Positions 26,559 through 36,577 of a stretch of DNA of 64,000 nt are shown here, in pieces; the stretch's first letter is position 1, and each line of letters opens with the position of its first letter. Under the pieces are notes generated by a model. That model did no database searches. It worked only from the letters and a program-made list of their open reading frames with translations, and was not told the DNA's origin. The position numbers and the translations under genes were made by a program. Origin of the DNA: Canna indica (lineage: Eukaryota > Streptophyta > Magnoliopsida > Zingiberales > Cannaceae); assembly GCA_034359265.1 (NCBI GenBank), contig CP136890.1:29988501-30052500 (forward strand), written 5' to 3'.

Positions 26559-27512
26559 GGTATGACCTCTACCTTTCTCTCTGAATCTTCTATTTCCAAG
26601 TTCTTCTAAGGGTACTTGAGATTGATTAGAATGTTAGAACCGTTAATTATATACATGAACAACTAGTTTATGTACCGTTAATGAGATTGAAGCTCATTTA
26701 ATGTTGATGAACAAACTCATGGACTCTTGCATCCTAAAGGGGCACCTGACTGCATTTAAGACATAAACCACCTAACCAGTTGGTTTTTTATTTAGATTGT
26801 AACTTCTAGTTCCCTAAAAGGTAATGAATTATATATGTGATTTTGCATTTGAAAAACAGTAGTTGAACATAATTTTCCTCAAATTCATTATTTTTATACT
26901 TTTATCTGTTAAGATTCATTATTCCTCACCTTAGTGGCATGACCTCTGAGTTTTATTGAGTTGATCTAATTTCTGACAAAATTAGTGTTTTTAAATCCAA
27001 GTTTCAGATTTTTTTCAAAATTGCTTTATTATGACTTTTTGGTTCTGAACTTCAATTTAATTAGTGTATTTTTTTTACATATATATAGCCTCATTCATTT
27101 TCCCAGGATATAATATTTGGTGATGAGAATACACAAATCTATTGGAATCATAAATTTGAGAGTAGCGTGAAATGAAGGCTAATTAAGTAGTTTTGGTTTT
27201 AGCAACCAAGAGAAATAAATTAAGGAGAGATGCTGATTCCTTAGAGAAACAATTCCATAATGTTTGTTCATAGCTGATAACATATTATGATAGGATACAA
27301 TTCAGGTCTTTGATCTTTTGAATTAAGGAAGAAAAACTTATTATCTTTCCTAACCCATAAAATATATTAATTAGGTTATTCCCTAATATTCTTTTAAAGG
27401 AGCAACTATTATTAGGCAGCATAATCACCCTGTTCTTCTTTCTTAGTTATTAAGAACATAAATGAATAGATCCCCTTTCATAGTTTTTGCAATAAAGTAG
27501 GATTGAGAAACC

Positions 27513-28930
27513 ATGATCAAGGATGCTCACAGGACGAGTTAATATGCTAGAAATGGATACATGCCTTAGAACTTTGAACACTAGCTCTTACGAGAGATCG
27601 TATTAAGAAGCTAATAGCATATAATTATTCTGTTGTTCATATGTTACATGCCTTGGAACTTTGAACACTAGCTCTTATGAGAAACCATGATCTAGGATGC
27701 TCACAGGACGAGTTAATGTGCTTGAAATGGATACATGCCTTAGAACTTTGAACACTAGCTCTCATGAGAGATCCTCTTAAAAAGCTGTTGTTCATATAAT
27801 TATGAGCTAGACTGCCAGCATTACCTCTAGGATATAAACAATGAAGAGCTATTGATAGAAAACTGTTAAATGGAATGTTTCAGTAGTACAAGACCATTTT
27901 TATTCTTTGCACCAACTTACACATTTCTTTTTATTTTGTTGGACATGGATTTTGTCTTCAAATATCCCATGGTAAGGACATTTTTATTCTTTGCACAAGA
28001 CCATGATCTAGGATGCTCACAGGACGAGTTAATGTGCTTGAAATGGATACATGCCTTAGAACTTTGAACACTAGCTCTCATGAGAGATCCTCTTAAAAAG
28101 TTGTTGTTCATATAATTATGAGCTAGACTGCCAGCATTACCTCTAGGATATAAACAATGAAGAGCTATTGTTAGAAAACTGTTAAATGGAATGTTTCAGT
28201 AGTACAAGACCATTTTTATTCTTTGCACCAACTTAAACATTTCTTTTTATTTTGTTGGACATGGATTTTGTCTTCAAATATCCCATGGTGAGGACATTTT
28301 TATTCTTTGCACAAGACCATGATCTAGGATGCTCACAGGACGAGTTAATGTGCTTGAAATGGATACATGCCTTAGAACTTTGAACACTAGCTCTCATGAG
28401 AGATCCTCTTAAAAAGTTGTTGTTCATATAATTATGAGCTAGACTGCCAGCATTACCTCTAGGATATAAACAATGAAGAGCTATTGTTAGAAAACTGTTA
28501 AATGGAATGTTTCAGTAGTACAAGACCATTTTTATTCTTTGCACCAACTTAAACATTTCTTTTTATTTTGTTGGACATGGATTTTGTCTTCAAATATCCC
28601 ATGGTGAGGACATTTTTATTCTTTGCACAAGACCATGATCTAGGATGCTCACAGGACGAGTTAATGTGCTTGAAATGGATACATGCCTTAGAACTTTGAA
28701 CACTAGCTCTCATGAGAGATCCTCTTAAAAAGCTGTTGTTCATATAATTATGAGCTAGACAGCCAGCATTACCTCTAGGATATAAACAATGAAGAGCTAT
28801 TGTTAGAAAACTGTTAAATGGAATGTTTCAGTTGTACAAGACCCTTTTTATTCTTTGCACCAACTTAAACATTTCTTTTTATTTTGTTGGACATGGATTT
28901 TGTCTTCAAATATACCATCTTAAACATTTT
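27513..28930. repeat. Tandem array, 316-bp unit, four units plus degenerate and partial copies
   Basis: CCATGATCTAGGATGCTCAC recurs at 27685, 28001, 28317 and 28633, exactly 316 bp apart. Units 2-4 differ at only a few positions, whereas the first copies (from 27513) are shorter and diverged. The array breaks off near 28930. Each unit contains a nested internal repeat (CATTTTTATTCTTTGCACAAGACC twice). A 64-codon minus-strand frame repeats with the unit but has no recognisable function. Confidence 0.92.
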
Positions 28931-29149
28931 GTTGGACATGGTAAGGCAGCTTATCAGATATTTTGCTATCAAGTGTTATTAGTTTTCGCAGGTACAGCAT
29001 AGTCGATAATAACTAAGAGATCTTCTGTGTTCATGGTTTTCATGCTTGAGATGTTTAATAGTTTAACATAAATTCCTTGTATGAGAATATGAATCTTACT
29101 TTTCATCACACCACCACTGCTCTAATATGAATTTTAGCTCTGGTTATAG

Positions 29150-29284
29150 GGGAGCAGCATCAACAGAGTATGGTTACTTTTTCTATGTTTATAAACTCAA
29201 ATTAGTGTTGTGATTGAACAACTCACTTGTTGTACTGCAGGTACTTTGTGAAGGCTGGATATGCAGTTATCTTTGTTCATAGAC
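29150..29284 (+). pseudogene. PPCS: Captured exons of phosphopantothenate-cysteine ligase
   Basis: A mini-exon 29150-29167 (after TTATAG) reads GAASTE, with its last codon split by a GTATGG donor. The next piece after CTGCAG at 29241 completes the Glu and reads YFVKAGYAVIFVHR before a TAA at 29287. Plant phosphopantothenate-cysteine ligase (coenzyme A synthesis, cytosol) has GNRGAASTEYF(I/V)KAGYAVIFL(Y/H)RRG at its nucleotide-binding start (family knowledge). The intron of 73 nt keeps correct borders. The rest of the gene was not found. It lies inside CACTA-C between the tandem array and the TNP1-like gene. Confidence 0.75.
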
Positions 29285-30524
29285 AATAAATATTTCTGTT
29301 ATCTTTTTGTTTTGTTGATGAAAGTTCATTTGTGTTATTCTTTTATTTCTTTTGCTGAATCATTTATCTTCTCTGGTAGTATTAAGTTTGAGCTGAGCTA
29401 CCATTTCAAGTCCCAGAAGGAAGAATGGCTGTGTAAGCATCATATTACTTCAGATATCTATCTCAGGATTCATTTCTTGAACTTTTTGATATTGTGGAAG
29501 ACTCAGTATTACCGAGTCAAAGTTAGATCTTTCTGGCCTGTGTATTGACCATTCATCATAGGCTAGTATATTCAAGGCCAATGCAACTTTACCAGACTAA
29601 AATTATCCAAAACTAGATATCTTATAGGCTTTTAGCTATAGCTCTTCAAATGTTAGGATGTTAAAGGCAGAATAGTTAAGATTGCCTAGCGGAATTTGTT
29701 TATTGATTTAACTTGTGCTTACAGTGAAGATCGCCAATAGATACACGCAAATGCCAAGGTCATGAACTTTTCCCATCTACAAAGTTAACGATCCCCTGTT
29801 ATTATCTTTTTAATCCATAGGAAGTGATGAACTTAAGGCCTTCGGTTGCTACAAAATTATTACTTTGGTAGACCACAAAGGTGATGATGGGTTCAACAAA
29901 ATAAAGCCTAGGCTGAGTCTTTTCATTCAGCTTGGTGTCTTCTTGGCCTGTTATCATTTGGTATTCAATCAAACTTAAATTGCTATCCATTTGTGGTTCA
30001 TTGATTGAAGTTGGTTTCAAGATTGAACATATTAAGAGCAATCTGTTAATCTCAATCTTCAAATTTGCTTGGTGATTGATATCTCTTCTTGAATTTTGAA
30101 TTTTGTGTCTTGTGAAGCTACTTTGCTAGTCAGCCTATAGAAAGTAAGCTACTGAGATGCTCAACCTGCTGAAATGCCAGTTTATTCAGACAAATGCAAG
30201 TCATTGGTTATGTTCAGTTTCTAATTGGATTCAAATTAAAGTCTTATAATTTTGAGAGCATTTGCTTGGAGCAAAAGATGTGTAGGATAGAATGAAGTGT
30301 ATGATGGATATTTGCTTGTTGAATTAAAGCAATGATACTCCTGCTCTTCTTTCTTTTGTTGTATATTGTATTTTCTTTTCCCTAGTGACATTGCTTTTTT
30401 CCTCTTTCAGAGTTTGGTCTGCTTCTAACCTCAGTGAAACCACCTATGGATTTCTTGCTTGCTTTTCATATGGTTAATGATTTTTTCTGGTTGCATATAT
30501 TTAATTTTTTTGTTATTGATGTAG

Positions 30525-31446
30525 GATATGTGCCAACAAAATAGATTGAACAGATCACAGCAAAAATGGAGGCATCGTATGGGCAATAAAAGATTTTTTG
30601 TAATAAAAGAAAAATTGGTAATATGTTTTTGCATAGATTCATATTTTGAATTTTAAAATAATATCGATATTATGTTTTAACTCATTCTTATGATTTATAA
30701 AGCATTCTCAAAAAAATGAAGAACCCAGTCAAGTTGAGATGTTTGTTGAAACTCGGACTAAGGACAGAAAAGTCTTGGATGATGAAACTGAAGAGGCAAT
30801 TGTGAGTTTTTCTTCTAGTTATTGTTTTATACTTAATTATTTATTATTATCACTAACATTATTAAATGTACATTTAGGAAAAACTTAAAACCATGGTTGA
30901 GCATGATGGAAAATCTGCTGCTAGGGTCTTTCAATCTATGTTTGGGAAAGAAAAGTCAGGAAGGATGCGTTGTTATAGAGGAACAATTACACCCACAATC
31001 TTAAAAAAAATGAAGATATGATAGCAATGCAAAAAAAACTTGATCAAGAGGTGAAGTCTTTGAAGAAGCAACATGCAATGATGGAAGAAAGACATGCAAA
31101 AATGGAAGAGAGACAGAACCAGATGCAACGCCAAATGCAAGGAATGCAATCTCTTTTGAAGACATTTATTGCATAGGCGAACCCAGATTTGGATATAGAG
31201 ACTATAATAGCTCTGTTGGCACCACCAACTACTCCAAGGGATGCCAATAGCATATTTGGTTCTTCTACTTTCACACATCATCCTCAAAATCAGGTAATTT
31301 TAGTTTAATATATGATTATTGGGTCTTTTGATCATTTTTAATTATTAATTAATTTTTGCAAGAAAATGATGAATTGAGAGATGAAAGATGAATTTCATGG
31401 AGGAGATGATCAAGAAGACTTGGCTAATTTGGAATGGGAATGTTAG
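30525..31446 (+). pseudogene. CACTA-C TNP1-like (Ptta/En-Spm family) protein gene
   Basis: Exons 30525-30617, 30703-30801, 30878-31294 and about 31363-31446 have GT-AG borders. The peptide pieces are CQQNRLNRSQQKWRH, then EEPSQVEMFVETRTKDRKVL, then a conserved VFQSMFGKEKSGRMRCYRG, then a coiled-coil-like stretch rich in Met, Glu and Gln (MEERHAKMEERQNQMQRQ). These follow the Ptta/En-Spm transposase family pattern (PSQ.E.F..T..K followed by FG.E..GR.RCYG). A one-base change in an A run at about 31005 shifts the frame and a TAG interrupts the coil at 31175. Probably non-functional. Confidence 0.75.
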
Positions 31447-33175
31447 GCTTGATAGAACAATTTCACATGTTTGTGAACTTTATTTAGACTTAATTGTAAA
31501 ATTGTGGAATGAGAATACTATAATTGTGAACTTGTTATTTTGAGTCAACAATTAAATATATTCTACGTTTGAATGAAATTTATGTTTTCGAATCTACGTT
31601 TGTGAAATTGTATGGTCGTCTGTGAAATTGTATGGTTTACAGGAATATACCTTTAGGAACAAATATGAACCTGTGCACAAATTATAGGAACGGTTCCTCT
31701 CACCTATAGGAACGGTTTCTATACTATTCCTATAGTTTCAGCCTATAGGAACAGTTTTCAACCATGCCTATATGTCTGACTTTTAGGAACGGTTTTATAA
31801 ATGTTCCTATATTTCAGCCTATAGGAATGGTTCTTAAACCGTTCATATAATGTGTACCTATAGGAACGACTGCAGAACCGTTCCTATAAGCTTTACCTAT
31901 AGGAACGGTTGTTGAACCGTTCCTATAGGTAAACATTATAGGAACGGTTAAAAATCATTCCTAAAGGCTGGAACTATAGGAACGGTTGAAAAACCATTCC
32001 TATAGGCCGGAACTATAGGAACGGTTTTAGAACCGTTCCTATAAGCTAGGTTTATAGGAACAGTTTTCTAGTCGTTCCAATAGGCATGGTACAAGAACAC
32101 TTTTACAACCGTTCCCATAGGCTGGACCGGTTTTTTATGTTTTGGGAAACCGTTCCCATAGGTCTATGGGAACGGTTCTTTATGTTTTGGGAACGATTTT
32201 CAACCGTTCCTATAGGTTAAAAATGTTGTAGTGATGGCAAATAACTAAAAACCTATCAACCAATAATTACCACGTTAAGATATACCAACCTATAATTTAT
32301 TCATATTTTGTTTATATTTTAACACTTTACTACTTGTTGCAGAATATCATTAGGAGAGAGCTTCGAAGGAGTAAATGGATGACCTTTTACTATTCAATTA
32401 GTATTCAAATATAAGCCTAGCTGTAAGTAGACTTCCCTTATCTAAAAGATTTTGCTAATTAAATCCTTCTAGACTATTACATCATAAATCACATATGGAA
32501 TGGTACCCAAATTGCAGGAATTACTCCAAGCTCTTGGGCATAAAGCAGACACTTCTTTTAAAGTTACTCTCATCCATGAAGTCCTTGACTAGAACTTGTA
32601 GTTAAGAGAATGACATTTTTGTAGCACTTTTGTTGTTGATCATATCTAAGTTTAAGTAATGACTGGTATGATTTGGCTCTCTGTGTTAGTCTTTTAACAT
32701 GTAAAGAAGCTAAAACTATTAATCCCATCTATTAAACAACAACTATATGCTTTTTTTCATTTTCCCGGTGGTAACCATACTTGATTTGTTTTTGCTTACA
32801 ATTACAATTACAAAACTGAGACTTCAGTAATTGTCATTACCTTTGTATAAAGACATTAGTTTGGCAGGTAGCCTATTATATATGTTCAATACAAGTTGAT
32901 TGTAGTCCTCTTACTATATTATTTCATACATTTCCCATGTGAATAAACATGCAGGTTGGTTCCACTTAAAAATGCAAAGTACTATTCATAATTACTTTAT
33001 CCAATATTGCTATTATCTGCGTTCATGTTGGTTTGGCTTAGTAGACATGAGTTGTTAACTAGTATATCATGTTTATTGGTTGTTCATTCCATCCTTTTAT
33101 TTTCCTTTTGGTTAGTTTAGTCATGTCCTCTATATCAATCCTTTTATTTATTCTTTTTACTTTATTTAAACTCAG

Positions 33176-33818
33176 GAGCGCATGAAAACTATTATGAATG
33201 AAGATGGCCAGACTTTAGTAGTATCTTGGCAGAATGATGTGTATTCAAAAGTTAAAGGATCGGAGAAGAGAGGGCGAATACGATGTGTTGGTAGCATTAC
33301 ATCTTCTAAAACAAAAAATCCTCTAGCATCCGAAGTGCATCAAGAGAACCAAGAGTTGAGGGAGCGGCTCAAAGGGTTAGAAGGATTATTTAACGATGTA
33401 TTGTCGGTGCTTCAAAGTCGATTTGTTGATGAAGATGTAGCTAATATTGCAAATGCAGCTAATCGACTTTTCAATAAAGAGGTATGATTTCTTTTTTCAT
33501 GAGTTTTGATTATGTTTTATGAACCATTTAGTTAATATAGTCTATATATTATATAGGTATTAGAAGCCACTACTGATCCTAACAGCTCTCTAAATAATTT
33601 GCCACGTTCATCCTCATCAAGTCGTCATGACTCAAATCATAATGGTAAAATACTGATCCGAGTAGCTCTCATAATTGTATTTTTTAACTTCTTTTTCAGA
33701 TTAAAATCCTTTTATGATTTTATACTCTTACTTAGAAAATATTATTTATTGTTTTCTTTTTTTATTTTGCATGTCGTAATTAGGAAGCATGACGGTTATC
33801 AATCAAGGAAGAGCTTTT
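33176..33818 (+). pseudogene. CACTA-B Ptta/En-Spm (TNP1-like) protein, C-terminal exons
   Basis: The exon from about 33176 to 33481 starts ERMKTIMNEDGQTLVVSW and includes VYSKVKGSEKRGRIRCVGSI, a motif of plant Ptta/En-Spm transposase family proteins, then a coiled-coil-like EVHQENQELRERLKGLEG. It ends at a GTATGA donor. The next exon starts after TTATATAG at about 33557, is Ser/Asn-rich, and ends at about 33642. A last short exon after TAATTAG (from 33783) ends in a stop. The N-terminal exons are not recognisable, so this is a 3' remnant. Confidence 0.65.
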
Positions 33819-34010
33819 AAGATTTAGTAGGGATTTAGATAATAAAGAGAGTGGAAATGATGGAATAATTTTTGTGAACACAGTTCTAAAATTTCTATTC
33901 GATCTTCTTTTGATATTTCTGTAATTTCATATGAATTGAATAAATAAATCAATAAATTTACAATTGCGAATGTTGACTTCTCTACTAACAATTTCTATGA
34001 ATGATATATC

Positions 34011-34582
34011 TAGGGATGTCCATTCGGTTCAAATCGAATCGAACCGAACCGATTTAGATTAAATCAAAAAAATTTCCTTACTCAAATTTCAACCCGAACC
34101 CGGACCGAATAGTTCTTAAACCGATTTAACCCGAATCGAAATTGTTTGGTTCGGTTTCAAATCGAAAAAAACCAAAATTTAATAGATTCAGCAAAGCATG
34201 GTAAGATAAAATGAAATTGACTCATTTAATAAGTTCGGCGCTCGCTCGGAGCTCGAGTACCCGCAGACGGCTCGTTTCGTTGGGGAGGGAATGAGGGATT
34301 GAGGGAGAAATCCAAAAATTAACCCTAACGGGCCTAACCCACTTCTCTAACTCCTCGACCCGAACATAAAATCTGGAAAAAAATAATTAATATTTTTAGT
34401 TTTTCGGTTTTCGTTTCGGGTCGGTTCCCGAATTTCGAGAATCGGATCAGAACCGAATAGCACTGTTCAGATTTGGTTCGGGTCAAGAACCGAACCCCAC
34501 GGCGTTGAAACCGAACCGAACCGAATAATTCAGTTCGGTTCTTCGATTCGGTTCGGAGTGAACCGAATAATGGTCAGGCCTA
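34011..34582. mobile_element. hAT-like MITE with GAACCGAA repeats
   Basis: The left end TAGGGATGTCCATTCGGTTC and the reverse complement of the right end TAGGCCTGACCATTATTCGG are imperfect inverted repeats. The body is full of GAACCGAA / TTCGGTTC in both orientations. The 8-bp flanks do not match, so the borders are less sure than for 17868-18431. Confidence 0.6.
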
Positions 34583-35095
34583 AGCATATATACGTACGTC
34601 TATATATATACACTAATGAAAGCATGTTGATATAAAATTGGTGTGCCAACACCTTTTCATTCGTTAGTAATATTTTTAACCAATTGTAATGAAAATTGTT
34701 GTTAGCGTAGTGTCGCACACTCAGTGATTATAACCATTACCATAAACATACTATTGCAACAGAAATATCTTTCGGTAGAGTGCAATTTACATCTGCTAAC
34801 GAAAATAATTGTTGGATTTTCAGCCTTTCTACTAACGGATTTTTTCTCCTAACGGATAAACTCTTCGTTAGTATAGTAACTTATCTTCTAATGGAATGAC
34901 AATACTAACGGTATTGTTAGTCTGTTAGCACATGTGCAAGTCTTTACTAACGAACAAATAATTTGTTGGCTAATCCATATACCAACGGGACTTGAGCCAA
35001 TGATTATACATATCGTTGGTGTACGTTTTACCAACGAATTTATGAGTTACAGTAACGAAAAATGGTCATTACTAGATGACGTTATGTTTGTAGTG

Positions 35096-36493
35096 TCATC
35101 TATAGTCTCATTGTTTCTTCTTTCAATCTACCTAATCTTTATAGAACAATGATTCTGGGTAGTCTTGGCGAACAATTCCATTTAAATGATAATATTGAGT
35201 CAGTTATCGAGACGTTAGTGCCACCAGATACTACGACAGTTGAAGTCACTGAAGAACAACCTGCGATACAGATTGAATTATCGAATAAGGAGGCTACAGA
35301 ATTTTACGAGATGTTGAAAGTTGCCGATGAACCTTTGTTTGAGAATTGTCCTAAATATACAAGATTTTCGGCAATGATGCAACTCCTAAACATCAAGTAC
35401 GATTGTAATATTCAGCGGGGTTGCGTTTGATCGGATTGTAGGCTTTATCAATAGAATGCTCTCCAAATAACAAGTTTGAGCCAACTTTTCATAAGACAAA
35501 AAAGTTGATGAGGAAATTAGGGCTTGGGTATGAAAAAGATAACCTGGTCGTGCTTTGTGTTCTCGTTCGTCTCAATTCTTAAACGACGAAGAGTACCATT
35601 TGGCCCACTTGTACGTTTTACTAAACTATCCAGAGATTGAAAATTTTATTGAAATATTTGACATCGAGATGGTGACAAAATAGTCAATTTACAGCGATGA
35701 GAAATTAGAGAAATTACGCAATTGTGAGTTTCCTAATTGGTTCTGAGCTTAAAGTACAGAACACATAGGCGAAGTAGATAACATAATATTTGAGTTTGCT
35801 AGCGGACTGACACGACTTGTACCTTGTTATAACAGTTATTTTGTTAATGGATATAAATTTCACACACTTGAATATTGAACTAGAAAGAAGACTATGAATG
35901 TCGGTGTCTGTGTCAAAGGGACAACGTATGCTGAATGTGATGTTGACTTTTACGGACTGTTGGAAGAAGAAATAGAATTATAATTTTTTGAATGGAAATC
36001 AGTTATCCTTTTTAAATGTCATTGGTTCGATACAAGCGATAGGGGCATGAGAGTTCATCCAAAGTATAAACTTGTCAAGGTCAATTACAAATCGGAATTG
36101 GCTTCAAATGAGTCATTTATATTGGCATCTCAAGCTGAACAAGTATATTATATACATTATCTGTCTCGAAAGAAAGATAGGGTAGATTGGCGTGTAGTCT
36201 GTAAGACTAAAGCCAGAGGAAAAATTGACCTGGTAGTTGGAGAGAATGAGCTGACAGATGACTTCTATCAAGAAAAGGATCCTTCCGAAGTGGAGCGAGT
36301 TAGTCAAATACTCGAGGATGTTGAAACAGTGTTAGTTCAATTGGAAGTAGAATATGTTGATGACGACGATAATGAAGTTGAGGAAGGACAGAATGATGAT
36401 GAGGGAGAAGAAGAAGAATTTGAAGATTTCGATACAGAAGAACAAGAAGAAGAGTATTACACAGATGATGATGATAATGACGATGACGAATAA
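35096..36493 (+). pseudogene. CACTA-A TNPD transposase, middle and C-terminal pieces, with large internal deletion
   Basis: After the CACTA-B insertion the gene resumes with MILGSLGEQFHLNDNI, IELSNKEATEFYEMLKVADE and YTRFSAMMQLLNIK. Near 35540, just after KLMRKLGLGYEK, the sequence jumps to the equivalent of residue about 900 of the CACTA-F copy (EEYHLAHLYVLLN). That removes most of the catalytic region. The last part (36047-36493) is open and ends in an acidic tail (EEEEEFEDFDTEEQEEE). This copy cannot encode an active transposase. Confidence 0.85.
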
Positions 36494-36577
36494 TTGTAAA
36501 TATGAAGCATATCTTCAATTATTAAATCTATCTATTAATCTATTATATATAATCTAATTATATTCATATTTGACAGT

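Larger units (their letters stand above)
17583..32236 (+). mobile_element. CACTA-C: 14.6-kb CACTA element with ATG target duplication, carrying host gene fragments
   Basis: It starts CACTACTACATTTT at 17586 and ends AAAATGTTGTAGTG at 32233, an inverted repeat with 13 of 14 bases matching. ATG flanks both sides (17583-17585, 32234-32236). The subterminal repeats (17620-17840 and 31650-32220) are of the type TATAGGAACGGTT / AACCGTTCCTATA and TATGGGAACGGTT. It holds a broken TNPD gene (23011-26330), a TNP1-like gene (30525-31446), a hAT-like MITE, a solo LTR, a 316-bp tandem array and short exons of unrelated host genes. Confidence 0.93.
16322..35098 (+). mobile_element. CACTA-B: second CACTA element, inserted in the CACTA-A transposase gene
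   Basis: It starts CACTACAAGAAAATTATC at 16325 and ends ..GTTATGTTTGTAGTG at 35095. The flanks are TCT and TCA, a 3-bp duplication with one changed base. The subterminal regions (16345-16700 and 34600-35080) carry a motif on the theme CTAACG(A/G)A / CGTTAGT in both orientations, different from the motifs of CACTA-A and C. Inside are relics of its own gene (33180-33830), a hAT-like MITE and the whole of CACTA-C. Confidence 0.85.

Noticed and set aside
27870..28743. Repeated 64-codon minus-strand frame in the 316-bp array
   Set aside because: It recurs only because the DNA unit recurs, and the reading has no known similarity.
29261..29548. 95-codon frame after the PPCS exons
   Set aside because: It starts in another phase than the PPCS reading and does not resemble any later part of that protein.
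34003..34590. 8-bp target duplication for the GAACCGAA-rich MITE
   Set aside because: The flanks GATATATC and AGCATATA do not match well enough; only the inverted ends support the element.
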